Positions 12,801 through 27,800 of a DNA stretch of 64,000 bases are shown piece after piece; position 1 is the first letter of the stretch; every line of letters starts with the position of its first letter. Made by a program: the position numbers and the translations under genes. Origin of the DNA: Maylandia zebra (lineage: Eukaryota; Chordata; Actinopteri; Cichliformes; Cichlidae). Location: the NCBI RefSeq assembly GCF_041146795.1, contig NC_135170.1, forward strand, positions 20,640,033-20,704,032, read 5' to 3'. Under the pieces are notes generated by a model. That model was given only the letters and a program-made list of their open reading frames with translations, ran no database searches and had not been told where the DNA came from.

Positions 12801-15800
12801 CACTTTGAATTATAGCCAAATATCTCCACCTTGGTGTCATCAGTCCAAAGGACACTGTTGCAGAAGTCCTGTGGTTTATTCAAATGCAGTTTTACAAACA
12901 CGCTGCTGCATGTTCTTTTTAGAAAGAAGACACTTTATACTATAAACCACACTTGTTCAGTCTTTTTCTAATGGATTTAACATGCTAACTGAGGCCTGTA
13001 GCTCGTGAGTTTTTTGCAATTTCCCTGAGCATTGCACAGTCTGACCAAGAGGTGAATTTCCTGGAAAGTGACACAGTGTAATATGCCATGTTTTGTACTT
13101 GAGGCTGTATTTACCTCATTTTAAGACTTGCTAGTTGTTTTTTTTTATGGCCTGTTATGTAAAAACTTCCAGCTGAAAGAGGGTGTGTTTTCTTTTTATC
13201 ATGACTGTAAGTGTAACTCAGAAGAAGCAGATTCCAAAATAAGCCCTAGTTTAAATATCTGTAATGACATATTGCCCAAGACTACAGTACAATATCTAAA
13301 CTAGGCATGGACATGGATGTTCTTAGAAGGAAAAGCCACTTGGAAGTAGGACTGTTGGGAAGATTTGGGAAAAAGGTGAGATGAGGCTGAAAATGAAGCG
13401 CAGCTCATGAGGATGATGGACAATGCTGGAGGAGGCTGACATGAGGTGGACATGAGGGAGGGGTAGGAGGACACACTGTGGATAGAGTCCTCACCATTCC
13501 TTGGGTAATAAGCCAGCTGTCTATGGGCAGCTCCTGATCTGCTGGGTTATCATCCCCTTTAACCCTCAGCTGAATCAACAACAGAATAACACCTTACACA
13601 AAAGAAGAAAGGCCCCACCACCACAGCATAGCACAAAGTGCAGAGAGAGAAAGACAGAGAAGAAGTCAAATGTGCAAAAGACGACTGAGAGAGGAGGGAA
13701 TAAATGAGGCCAACATAAGAAAATGGCAAAGGATCACTGCATAAAGATGAAAATGAGGAAAATAAAGAAGGAAAAAAGAAGAGATTTAAAACTCAGTGAA
13801 GTATACGTTCTAAACAAGGAATAAATCACCTAAGGCAACTAAAGAATGGTGCCACCTTTTTGTGTATGTGTACCTAGAGATAGCCAAGCAAATATACTGC
13901 AATGTGTGCTCAGAGAGAATGACTAAAAATCTTGAAGCTAGTCAGTGATTTAGAGTTTCTGTGAGCACTGACTTTAGAGATGAGCAGATTAAAGGAAGAA
14001 GAAAGACATCTGCTTTGAAGAACGAGAAACCTAAATGCATGTTTTTTTAATAACTGGGAGAAGTGCTGACACTAATGGCTAAAAAGTACCAGTGGTTCAG
14101 ATACAGTATAAAAACTCCCAGTTAGACTTTGCTCCCATCTTCTGTACATAAAACTCATTTATATGCTTATGACTGGCATAGACACTATAGACAACAGCAC
14201 TATATTTGAGGTATTCAAAAATGAGAAAACCTCAAGCCTCTGTTTGGTCAAAGTTCAAGAAGCACTTCATCAGGACAAATGTCACTGTAAAGTATTCAGT
14301 GTTACAAGCCATCACATGCAGAGAGCTAAAAAAGCTCGTCAGCCATGCTTATTTGTACTCACCCCTCCTGTATTCTGTTGTCTAACACCCAAAGCAGAGG
14401 CCAGGCCACCCAGAGCCTGAGGGTCTTCATATTTTACACTGTGTACAAAACCAGAAACAGATTAAGAAGAATTAAGCTGTATATAAAAAGAATTAGGAGC
14501 AAAGATGATGTCTGACAGCTTTTTTTAATATCATCTCTGTCCAAAGAGAAGACAAGCAAGACATTTCTTCCTAAGAAAGAGAAGAATAAAGTGCAACAAA
14601 AGTCTTCAGTTCTGTCCAAACTAGGGATTTTGTTGATTCATGGCATAGACCCTTGAGCTAAAACACACCCCAGTGGACCCCTTTGTTCACAACTTGCATA
14701 AACAAAAAACACAGTAACATTCAGGTAGTGGAAAAAAAATGGGCAAACATACTTATTTATTCACAGTGAGTAGCCAAAAGTAACACAATAAACTAGCCGC
14801 AGGGAGAAAATACCAGATTAACATCCAGCCTGTCCCGATAGGAATTCAAAAGGCACTCCAGGAAATATAACCGGATATCAAGCATTTCAGAAATGTAGTG
14901 AGCACATTACAAAGAGCTATTTGTCAAAATAAATTACATTAAGGGAGCTAAATTAAATGTAGACCTACTTTTTGCGCTGTTCAGCCAGAGAGCTCCCCCT
15001 GGTCTGTGCGAACATGTCAAAGTCGTCCGGGTTCTGGGCCGATTGAGACGACGGGGTGCCGCTCGGGCTTTCTGAGCCTACATCTGGATCAAGAGGGTGG
15101 CAGGAGACAGCAGAACATGGAGAAGAGCAAAGATTAAAGTAAAATGAAAGAGGATGAAAGAAGTGGCACAGAGAAATTAATTTAAAATTAATGCAGCAAA
15201 GTTTAAGACGTCCTAATTATAGACCAGACTTACAACACTCCAGTTTGGCAATGTGTAATTACCATATATTACTGCACAAAATATAAGAGGTAATCCCTCT
15301 AAGGTTGAACCACAACACTTCAGTGAATTTTACTGCAATTAGTTAAAAACAATTAGCTACAAATTTAACTTTTGTCATGTAAGAACCAGCAAAGGTCTGC
15401 AGGGATTTGAGAGGACAGGAAGCTCCAACAATTTCTAAAAACATGCTTTTACTTTGTCTGTATGGATCTCGAATGGATTATTAGGAAAATTTTAATTTTA
15501 CAACAATAAAAAGGTGCTTCTTGTGCACCTTTTATTATCCTAAAAAATAGATTTCATTATGTTTTATCCTTACCAAGTCCAGCTAGAGCACTGGATAGGG
15601 ATGCTGCAGTGGGGTTGCGGGCAGGAGAAGCCATGGCTCCAACAGTGGAGCTAGGTGGAGGGCTGGATGTGATCCTGGGTGTTACCACAGCTGGGGATCC
15701 TGGGCCCAGGTCTATCAGGTTGTCCTCTGTGGCTTCAGTTAACATCTGAAAAGAGGAGAGCAAGTGAAATATACTCGTTAACTACAAATATAAAACAATG

Positions 15801-18800
15801 CAACTATGCAGCATTTGTGACACCAAGTAAAAGATTAAATTATTGCTTTTTCTCCTTTTTTTTAAATGAGAAGAAATGCTTCTAGCTGCAGAAATGCTAC
15901 ACAATTTCAGACAACACTCTAAACCAGCAGTCATGGATTGGCAGCTATGCAAAGGAGCAATAATGGAGCCGAATAAACAGCTGCAAGAGATTACAGATGT
16001 GTGAGAAGGAACACCATGATAGGTGGAGGGAAGGAAATAAAACATCTAGTTTCAAACAGTAGAACCAGTGTTCACACATCACAAGGCTCTAAACACGAGA
16101 TTCATATAACAGACGTTTTGACAGTCATCACTCAGTTCATCCCAGCACACTGGCTTGGACTGAATGTGGTCGTGGTGTTATACTTGCCTCCATCAGCTAG
16201 CCACAACACAAACAGACAGAGCACACGGAAAGATCAACAAGCTGCAAACACAAACAGCTATGTGGGATGTAGTGAGAGATGGCCCAGTCCATTGGCAAAT
16301 GTCTCAAACTGGCAAATGTGCACTTTTTAATGGAAGTTTGGCAGCGCTCAGCTCGTTCAGTTTTACAAAGCACTAAAATGCATTCCACTTGCATTACAAA
16401 TGAATGCTGCTATGGTAAACAGTTGAGGGGGATTATTAGTTCAGATAATGTTTGAATCATCTCTCACAGCATCCATAATGTTAGGCAAAGGTATATGTAG
16501 TGAAATGTGAAAAAAAGAATAGAATAATGATACGTGCAAAAAGAAAACATGCAATTTCAGCCAGTAGGCCTCTGTTCTTTGTTTCTACTCTTTGTTGATG
16601 GTACTCACCCCATTGTTCTGTGCAGCTCTACCTGACCTGTACCTCTCATACCTGTGAGCAACATGAAAAAAAACAAAAAACAAAACAATTAACACTTTGC
16701 CACATGCTCTCTGAGCTTAAACGCTCTTTTAACACAAACACGATGAAAGAAAAGTTTTAGCATTAAGAGCCCACAGAGCACATAAACAATGCACAGTGCT
16801 TTACCGTGCAATATTTGGACAATCGCAAATCTCGATTCATAATGATTCAGTTATCTTAACTGATCTGACCCACTTATGTAACCTTATGAAGTACAGTGAG
16901 TCCGTTTGACCTGTTATATCGCGATCTGTGTCATGCAGGTTTTTCTTTTTCAAGAAAACCTGATAAGCTTAGGTCTAATGATATCTAGAGAGTCATCTTT
17001 TAAATTGTGCTCGAGATCTTGCCAAACCAGAAAAGCAAAAACTAACAAGCACTAGTGATCGAGGTAGTAACCAAAATACACAAACAAGTATTTCTTTTTG
17101 TGACACTAATGCAGTTTGATTGAATTCACCTCTCGTATCGGAGGAAAATGTTGTTGAGGTCATCATTTGCGTGTAGGAGCTCCTCGGTCACTTCCTCATT
17201 AGAGACGCGCGAAATCAGCTCGACCACTCTCTGCTGCATAGCTCGGCATGTTCTGTTCAGCTCCTTGACAGAGTGTCACATGAACAGATTGATCAATATA
17301 TTAAGTTATAAATCAATTTGAGAAAAAGTGAGCTGTAAAGAAACGGACAAGCTGACACATACTCAGACAGTCAAGCGTGTGTTTGTCTGTCTACTGATGA
17401 CTCAAAAAACCCTCTATAAACCACTCCATTTGCCAGTACATAAACTGTTATGCTGCTTATTTATGACTCACGAATGGGTGGAGAGCTTTCTATAAATATA
17501 ATACAAAAGGCTTTTAGTTTTAAGCAAGTCAAAAATATTTGTTAAACTAAATTCTGTTACAGTTTTCTCTACATTACCTGAAATAAATAGCAAAGTGAGT
17601 CAGGTACTACATAACAATTACACTGGCACAGGCTCTTTAGCCCGGGGCCAGATACTTGGAGCTGATACAAATACCTGAGGGGTTTCTGGCCTTCAAAGAT
17701 TAAAATCTGCATGAGCTTGCATGAGAAAATGTTGCGATTTGACCTGCTTAATTGCCAGTTTAAGGAATTTTACCACAGAAAAATGGCCCTTGGCAGGTTA
17801 GCATGAAACTTAGCCCATAACACCCCCTGGTGGCTGCACAAAATTACAACACTTGGCAGTTAAAAGCAGTGTTGGAAAGAATTTGGCTTTCTGAATGCAC
17901 ATCATGCATGGGGGTGTATATAAAGAAAAGAATTCACAGGAGCCTAAAATAAATCTTCTGATAAGAAAGAATGTGACAGAAAAATCTGTGATCTTTAAAG
18001 ACTTGTTCTTCAGAATGGCAAATGTCTTCTGATATGCATTAAGAATTGAATTAAATTTATGCCAAGTTGGGTTTTATTTTGTTTGGATTTTTATTCTTTT
18101 TAACTACAATGAAGTTGTACACAACACAGGCAACTACTGAATGCATTATAGTGAAATTCATAGTGTATTAATCTAACCTGAAGCAGTTCTAGATCAGAAG
18201 CCTCTTCCTGACCTGGGACCATCTCAGTTAACATCTCCGACATGACTTTGACGTTTCCTCGCACTACGTCCAGCTCACTACGCAGCCGGGCAATCTGAAA
18301 GCACACAAGATCAAAGGTCAATGAAAAACATTTGGACTAATTTGGTATCAGCGGCACAGCAGCGTAAGTTGAAACTGTACTTAAGTTTTAAACTCACTAA
18401 ACACTGAAAAAAGCTTTTTTTATTCAAAAATTATTTAAAAAAAAATGCTGTGTGAATTAATTTAGCTGAACAAAGGTTGGTGTCCCTCACCTGTTCAGGA
18501 GTTGCTGTGATGGGGTTGGGAATTTCAGGGGCCTGTGTGGCAGGGGGAACGGGTGAGGCAGGTTTAGGAGTCGTGGGATCAGGTGAGGTTGGGGCAAGGT
18601 ACTTGACCATGGCTGGATCTACCTCTGGTGTCCCCTATGATAAAAATAAATACATAAATAAATAAAACAAAAACCCCAAAAAGCAAAACTCTAGGCCAGT
18701 TTATTAGGTGCACCTGTTCAATGGCTTATTAACACAAATAACAGATCGGTCAGGGGCAGGAACTCAACTCAGACATTAAATCCAAGAAGGGATGGTCGAC

Positions 18801-21800
18801 CTGCTAAAGTTCAAACCGAGCATCAGAATGGGGAAGAAAAGTGATTTAATTGACCTTGAATTTGACACTTGTTGTTGGTACCAGACAAGATGGTCTGAGT
18901 ATTTCAGAAACAGCTTATCTACTAAGTCCGGCATTTACAGAGAATGGTCTGAAAGAGAAAATATCCAGCAAGCGTCAGTTCTCTGGATAAAAATAGACGC
19001 CTCGCAGATGTTAGGGGTCAGAGGACAAGGACCACACTGCTTTGATCTGACAGGAAGGCAACACTAACTCAGATAACCATAAGCATCTCTGAACACAGAC
19101 TACATTTAAACATGAAATTGATGGTCTAAAATAACAGAAGAGCAGTGATGCTACAGTTTGAATGGGCTCACCAAAATTAGACAACATAAGATTGGAAAAA
19201 TGTTGCCCCTTCTGTTGGAACATTCAGATGGTAGGGTCAGCATTTGGGATAAACAACATGAAACAGGAGAGTCCCATCGTGGATGTGCAGCTGACAAATT
19301 TGCAGCAACTGTGTGATGCTGTTATGTTCACATGAACAAAGAGGAACGTTTCCAGCACCTTGTTGGATTTATGCTATGAAGAATTAAAGCAGCTCTGAAG
19401 GCAAACATTGGTACAACCCAGCACTAAAAAAAGTGTACCCAAAAAAGTGAATGAATGTATTTGTGTATTTCTTCCCTACCCTCTGTGGTGTGTGAATCGG
19501 AGACAGTGCATCCAGGTCTGCCATTGGGAACTCAACACCTTTCCTTTTCAGTTCCTCATAAATATGCACCACCCCAGTTAGATCAGGACTACTCCTGAAG
19601 GCATCTGCCCAGGCCTGTCAAAACACAGACAAATTATTTAGTATGCTCTCAATTCTTGGTATTAATAAAACCAACTAAAAAAAAACAACAACAACAACAA
19701 CAACTGAATGAAAGCACGTAACATTACTAGTACGGACATTATTTTGCTCCAATGCTTAGGGAATTTCTTTTTTTTTTTTAAATTAGTCAAATATCTCTAC
19801 AAGAAGGCTATCCACAGGATCTCCTTCAAAACGTTCCTATTAATATTTAAGGGAGCGCAAAAAAGAGAAATGGAGAACACCATCTGTTGGCTGAGGTGAC
19901 CTCAGGTAACCAGATAAAATCACAAAAGGCTGAAGCTGTTGTGCAACACGTGTGAAGTGGCGCATGTTGTGCCCACCTGATTTAAAATTCTGCAATGGAG
20001 TGTGTTGGTAAAAGCAAAAAGAAAAAGAAAATATGTTGCAAAAGAATTTTATCATTTAAAAACAGCAAATACAGAGAGCGCTCCAATACCTGTATAAGAG
20101 ACAGCACTTTGTCTTGTACGATCGTTGGGGGGTTGGCTTTGGGGGAGATGATCTTTACCAAAACACCATCAATAAAATCTCTGTTGGCCACCTGGACATG
20201 AAACCTGTGACCACAGTTCTTCACACATGTCTCCAATACCTACAGGAAGAGAGAGGATTAAACAAAGATGCTTTAAAAAAGTTTGTGTGTGTGGGGGGGA
20301 GCAGCAGAGAAAAGGCAGACTTAGTCAGTATTTTGCTGCACACAGGGCCTTCCAACTAGCAGAGCTATCAAAGATGTGGGAGGACATAAAGACAGCTCAA
20401 AGGGCATAGCCACTGTAAACAAATGGAAAGAAGAGGCAGAAAAACACAGGCCATGCAGTGGAAGGCAGAGGATGACAGAGCAAAATAAAATGACCAGGAG
20501 CACAAGATCAGTAGTGTTTTCCCTTTAATGTGACATTAAAAACCTACACACTGAAAAGCATCAACACCATGGGCATGGCCCAGTGAGTCATTTTTGTCTA
20601 CCAGTGCCTTGCTCATATATTCAGCGACTTTATTCCTAGTTTTGCAATATAGTTCCAAGAAGAAGTATGAACTTACGGTTAGTGCGAGCATAACTTCTCT
20701 GTAGTTCTTGTTGCCGCTCAGTCTCTTCTTCAGTGCCCGCATGGCATCTTTTGGCCTAGACAGGAACAGCAGAAAGTTACAGCTGCACAAAGTACCCTCT
20801 GCTTATAGTGAGCGTAACGTCACCGACTTTGATGGAATAAACTCTCCTGTGTGCCACAATAACAGATGCGATTCAAGTCCGTCAGCATATCTATTTGACT
20901 AAAACAGAGAAGTACTGTCACACCATCTGTCTCACTCTTTTCTCTCTGTGTGACTATACTGTAAGTCTGTCCCACAGCAAGATCAAAAGCAGCCCATGCA
21001 TGAAGAGTTCAGATTGGCTGTCGGCCTAACATTGTCCATCTTCATTGCAGATGAGACGGTACGCTTTTATGGACTACCTACTGAGCTACAGTACATTTAA
21101 AGAGTGAAGGAGCTGAAACAGAGAGAAATGGAGGGAAGCATATTGTCTTATATATATATGGTCCCAGACAGCCCTCTGCACATGACTGAGTTTATTGAAT
21201 ATAATCTACCCTGCATTTCTGATTCTCTCCACAGTTCCCTGTTGTTTCCTGTACATGTATTTTCGCTATATCTTGATTTAGTCCTTACCATCTGCTGTCA
21301 AACTTTCATAATTAAATGCACACATTAGCATGTGTTAAAATGTCGCACAAATGTTTGTGCTGCATTTCAAAGTCTGGAATTAAGGAGACTCGATCTATCT
21401 AGCTAAACATCTTGAAGACAATAAGTTCTGTGAAGCTGAACTCCCTCTCTCATGCCTTCTGTTTTGCAAGCGTGACCCAGAGAGCGCCTGTGTCGCATGT
21501 CAAGACAATGAGTGTGTGTAGGCATGAAGAATGTAAAAAATAAAGTAAAAGGGGAAGCAAAAAATACATTTAGCTATTTAACAGAAAATGGAAGTGTCTG
21601 ATTATCATGCATCAATGTCTGTAACAGGTTAAGACTTTTTCCTGAGATAAGACGTGATCAAACTGTTCTGTTAAAAAAAAAAGTACAAAAAAGGTTTTCT
21701 ATTTATATTAGACCAATAAACCCTTCAAAATGGTCTTTTCAACTGTTTCATAAAAGTACTGTCATCACCATTTTCTATGCCCTCCTTGAATTATTTTTTT

Positions 21801-24800
21801 TAACCACTAAATGGGGAAGAAAGGTGATTTACGCGACACTGAACGTGGCAATGTTGTTGGTGACAGACAGGCTGATCTGAGTATTACTACTGCGATTTTC
21901 CCACATAGCCATCTTTAGTGAATACAGAGAATGGTCTGAAACAGAGAAAATATCCAGTCAGTTTCAGTCTTCTGGGTAAAAATGCCTCGTTACAACTAAG
22001 GTACGTAAAACAGCATTTCTGAACACACGTGTCAAACCTCAAAGCAGATCAGCTTCTGCAGCAGAAGAGTACACCAGGTGCCACTCCTGTTGGCTAAGAA
22101 CGGGCTCAGCAAAATTGGGACAGCAAAGGACTGGAAAAAACACCGCCTGGTCTGATGAGCCTCAATTTCTGCTATGACATTCAGATGGTAGGGTCAGAAT
22201 TTGGCATAAACAACATGAAAGAGTGGATCCATCCTCCCTTGCATCAACCGTAATGTGTGTAATGGTGTGGGGGATATGTTTTCTTAGTCCCTTCCTTAGT
22301 ACCATTTGAACTTCATTTAAATGCTACCCGACAATTGTACGCTACCGAGTTAACCATGTGTCCCTTTATGAACACAGCAAATAAAAGTGTAAAGCAGAAG
22401 TAGTAAACCTCAAATTATAACAAACCAGTTTCTTGAAAAGGAAAATGAGTTCTCTTTAGCTGAATGAGAGACAACCATGAGGGGAAGCTTGTCAAAAAAA
22501 TGTCAATGCGGTTAGTAAGTACGGTTTCAGCTTTTTTGAGGAATCCTGGAACTTTCTGATCACACCTTGTACACTAACTACGAGCCAGTGTTTTGTGGTA
22601 ATTAATTCTGATATTATGGGCTTTTCTGCATGGCAGTTATAATCACTATATTATGCAAAGTAGAACCCAATTAATAACAATATTATTAGTGCATTCTGAT
22701 TAAAACAGTCATTCAGATTTACTTATTTGTGGCCAAAGGTCTAACTCAGGGGTCAGCAAAGTTTTTAACTTCTTTTTAAAAGAATCCACAGAGCAACTAA
22801 AGTGTGTTGCTTATGAAATCCATGAAGTGCTACAGAGAAAATTTTATTTTATTTATGTAATTAACACATTTTGAACTCTTAAAAAAATATAATAAAAAAA
22901 AAAGGAAAGACACTCAGCTTAACTAAAATCATCCATGTAGCAACAAAAACTGTTGTGAGCCGCCACCCTTATATCGCCTTTGGGCTTTTGGAGCGTTGAC
23001 CTGACTTTTAAAAAGTAATTGGAAAAAAAGCACTATGCTGCTAAAAAATGAAAAATAGATATTTGCAAAATTCTGCCTAAATATGTATTTTACCTGGTTA
23101 ATGTGTGTGGCGGGGCGTGGTCTGCAGCGCCGCTGCATGGGAGTCGGACGCACCTGAGCGGCACCCGCAATCACGCCTCGCCGCCTTAAAGTCTGTGCTC
23201 TTTCTGCTGTTGTGTTGTCGGGCTGTGAGCTGAACAGCTACAGCCAGCTGTATGTACAGCAACTGTGTGTGAAAAGTGGTCAATAAAGAGATGCTGAAAA
23301 GCAGCGGGTCTGCCGTGGTATGTTTTCAATGGAACTTCTGCTCCTGAACCTCTGCGCACAGCGTCTGCAAATCGGGGCTGTACGAAGTCACTTTCATCTT
23401 TACGCAGGACTGTAAGCTGTCATCTGTGAGGCGTGAGCAGTGTTTGTTTTTAACATACGGTAGTTCATGGTGGAGAACAGCTGCCAACATAATGTGGATC
23501 CGAAGATCAATAATTGGCCTACCTGGGTTTGAAAGTCTCGATAAATGCACGGCGTTTCGGCGGGTACACCGGCTTCCGCGAGTATGACGCTTATTTTGAG
23601 CGATGAAAAATAATAAAATTATTTTATTTTATATTTCAATATCACAATAATCTTCCAATTTAGAACTACAAGTTAAAAAAATAACTAAACACAAATAAAA
23701 TACACTTCACCTAAATATTTCTAATTTATTTTCCCAAACCACCCGGAGCCGCAGAATTTCTCCATGCCCAGATAAAGCTTTCCATGTTAGTAATAATAAA
23801 CAAAGATTTGTATAAGCTCAATAAAATAAATGCCAATCGTCTGGTTTTATGGCTGCAAATCTATATAATTTGGGAGACATGTTCACCAAGTGCAGGCTTG
23901 GTATTTTTCAGTGTGGGAGGCTGACATGAGAATCTATTCATTCATTCACTCATTCATTTATTCAGACAATAAGACAGTTGGTCAGTCATACCTAAAGAAA
24001 CAAAAGGCCATGTGTAGTAGAGTGTCTGTCAGCAAAGAACAGTGGGCAGTGTATTATTTGCTCGAGCCTCTCAGTTAGCCACTGTGTGATAAAACAATGA
24101 ATGTTTCATTACAAACCACAGCAGGAACTTGAGTCATTTTGGGTTAAATACCCTTGCTAATCCCACTTGATAAAGCAAATTATAACCTAATAATAATAAT
24201 AATGAAGGCGCTTACCCTTCATCGGTTTCATTTATGATATCGCAGATCTCCATGTTGAGGGTCCAGTCCTCATTCTGTAGGCCTCCATCTGTTGCTCTCT
24301 CTGGAGGAAAACACAAAGAGTTCAACTGTTATGTTAATAAGCTAACTGCAGTGTACGGTCTATGCAAAAGGCAAAGTTTGAGTGACACAAATTATGATTG
24401 TTAGGATGTCAGTTAAAATCAGTTACCACTTATAACAAGAGACACATCAGTATATACAATAAGTTCAGACTCAGTTGTGCAACGACACAAAATGTGACTA
24501 TTGCAGAATAATAAGTTGTGGACATTAACCAGCGCTGGGGCTGCACCCAACGAAATGTTACTTTTGATAGAAAAATTCATGGTTTGCACAATGCCAGCTG
24601 TCTCATGTGTTACCATGGTGCTGCATTTTAGCCAGGCTCAGTTGTTCTCAAGCTAAAGCACACTGATTAAAGCAACCCTCATTTACATAACATCACAAGC
24701 ACACTTGTGTAAATAAGCCAGCATGTGGTCGCAGACTTGTCCATCCATCAATCTTCGATTGCTTATCTGGATCTGTCACAAGGCAGCAGTCTAGACATTC

Positions 24801-27800
24801 CTCCCCCAGGGAAACCTCCTCCAGTTCGTCTGAGGGTTTCCAAGCCAGCCGAGAGATATAATTTCTCCAACATGTCCTGGTTCTGCATTGGAGCCTCCTC
24901 TCATGCTTGAAAGACCTCACCCTCCACAAGGCATCCCAGTCAGATTGCCAAAGCACCTCAACTGGTTTCTTGCAATGAGGGGAAGTAGGCCATATCCTGA
25001 GCCCCTCCCGAATGACCATGCTGCTTAACCTAACCCCAGCCACCTCGCTTGTTTGCATTCAATTCAATTTCATTCATGTAGTGCTAAATTAGGGCTGTGC
25101 GATATGACCAAAATCTCATATCCCGATATAAGAATTCTATCGTCCCAATAACGATATAAATCACAAAAATGTAACATTTTCTGTAAATTCTGTGAATCTC
25201 GGGCAGCTCGACTTGCGGGAAGTGTTTCCAGCTGCGCGTCATGTACCTGGAGTCGAGTGTTTTAACCGATGCATGAAACAATACATTTTTAGACATAAGT
25301 TGTAACAGCCGCCGTTTTCTTTGTATTTATTACACAGGGTGCTGCGGGGAAAAGCCTGTTCTAACGTTTGAGTCTAAGGTCTATTTTTTTTAGCACCTGG
25401 CGGCTCTTTTTTACTTCTCATCCGTAAATAATCTGCTCTTTCGCGTGATTCAGTTTATTTTGAAAAGTCTCAACAGGATCTTGAGCTTTATTGTGAAAGG
25501 TTTATGTGGAACATAAACAAGCGGACACGCGATGGTGTTACCGTCGTTGTTGCTAACGACAACGCATAAAAACAGGCGCTTGTTTATCAGTAGTGTGGTT
25601 ATATTCAATATAAGAGAAATAGAGAACTTTAAGAAATTAATATAGCCACTACAGTGACCATCAAAACGATGAAAAAATATTGCCGTAAACAGTTTATTTT
25701 GCAACACCACAAAACAAACACAGCTTAAAATGATATCGTTATATCGAACAGCCCTATGCTAAATCATTACTACAGTCACCTCAAGGCTGCAATCTCATTC
25801 TTTCATTCAGAGCTCATGGCTCATATCAGTAGAAATATAGATTACTGAAATAATAAATAGACCAATGGAAAATGTGACAAGATTTAACTCAGTACTACTT
25901 TTAACTGTTTGTTTTTGCAATTATAAATACAGATGAAAAAGCTATTAAGTTCCCTTTTTGAGATGTGAGCACTGTGTGCAAGCAAGCGCCATAAATATAG
26001 CCAAACGTAAGAGTAATCTTTGTAAGAAGAGGTTTGGATGAAGTCTTGGATCCGTAATCACCAGACTACCATTCTATTTCATTTTCACAACGCTGCAGTT
26101 TCCAGCTGTCACGGTAAACCCAAACATGCAATAAAATTTTGCCAAAAACATGCTCCTCCAAAGCCTCCAACGCCAGTAAATTAACTGAAAAGAGCCAAGA
26201 AGTCAGTTGGGAAGTGGAAAGCCGAGATCTCAGAGGGAAAGCCACACTGACTGACAGTGAGTGATCCAGCTGTGTACTCAGTTTTAACTATTACAACATG
26301 CAGAAAAACAGAAGTTCCAATGACCGGCTCTCGCCTTCACACTCCACCCTTTCATTTAATAGCATTTTGGCTACAAGGAGGAAATAAGGAAGCCAGACTG
26401 TGAAAGCTGACAAAGATGAACTGGCTCTGCATTCATCACTGTTCCCGCTCCATCTCCTTCTTCCTCAGCAGCCCTCCAAATCCATCCATCCTGTCTGTGG
26501 AAGCTGCCGTTTTATAGAAACACAGAGACTTAGAGCAAAATTTTTAAAAAGAAAAAAGATTTTCTACTGAAGCAAAATACGATACAGGTTCTGACTGCAT
26601 AGATCGTCATTAGATGAGTCCTGAGTGTAGACAGGAGATGTTCCTCTGCGGGAAGCTCAGAGGCCCTTAGCAGGATGTCATGCCAGAGCCAGGGGTCTCA
26701 CGGGGCCATGCAACCACTGGACATGCCTCAAAACCATGAATTATTCATGCTTTAACTCCCCTCTCAAATCAACTTTTCACAGGCTGGGCAGCTTCAACAA
26801 ACCCACTTATCTACAAAAATAAAAAGGCATGCAGTGAATTCAAACATGAATAACACTTAAAAACACCTCTGAGTCCACCTTCTGAGTCTACAGCATCCAG
26901 AGCATGAGTTTGAAAGATTTAACCAGCTACTTCTTCTGGGATAACCCATGTAATCTCCTCAAGTGGATTGTCATGTTGTGGTAGGGCAAAGCACGGGCAG
27001 CAGAGGACAGAAGGAAGGGACGCCCCCCTAAAACTCCGATCTATTCGTGTGAGACACACTGTAAGGACACTGAACATGAGCCTACTAATGGAGTTAAATG
27101 CCTGCTAAGTGCATTAATTCACGGTGTTGTGTCAAAGCACCCACCCCAGCCCTGAGAACTGACACCACACAAGTGAAACCAGTCGATCACATGGCTTTAA
27201 CAGAGGCAAGCTGTGCCATGCACTTGGCAACAAAGCCACAAAGTCCTTCTCTGGCTACAAAGTGAACTTTTAAGACTCTTCTTTAATTCCTGCCTTTCGT
27301 TGTCTCCACTCTCACATATATCCTATTTGTCCCATGCGTTTGTCTTGATATTATTCGATTCATTTCCTCTCATACATGTGCCATGGTCATAGTAAGAGCT
27401 GCCAAAGGTTGGTTGTCTTTATTAAATATGGACACAAATTGTGGTAATGCATCGGGCTCTTACAGCAATTAGATTTACCACACATCTCCACTGTCAGGCT
27501 TGAACTCTCACATTCCCTTTGTGTCTGGTAAGATGATACTTTGCCCCTCCACTGAGGTGTACAGATCACTACCGCTGCAAATGACAGCTGGGTGTCAAGC
27601 CCCAAACAGTGCAGCAGCTCAACCGGAGAGATCTGGCAGGAGACAAGGCCAATTCTGTGATGGAAGGGGGGATGGTGGTCCAAGACATGCTGCATGCAAA
27701 AACAAAAATGCATCTGGTTCTGCCCAGTCGAGAGCTTGATTAAAGCACTACATGGCTCTGCAGAAAGTAAAAACATGAGTAATTCTGACACTTAACCAAA

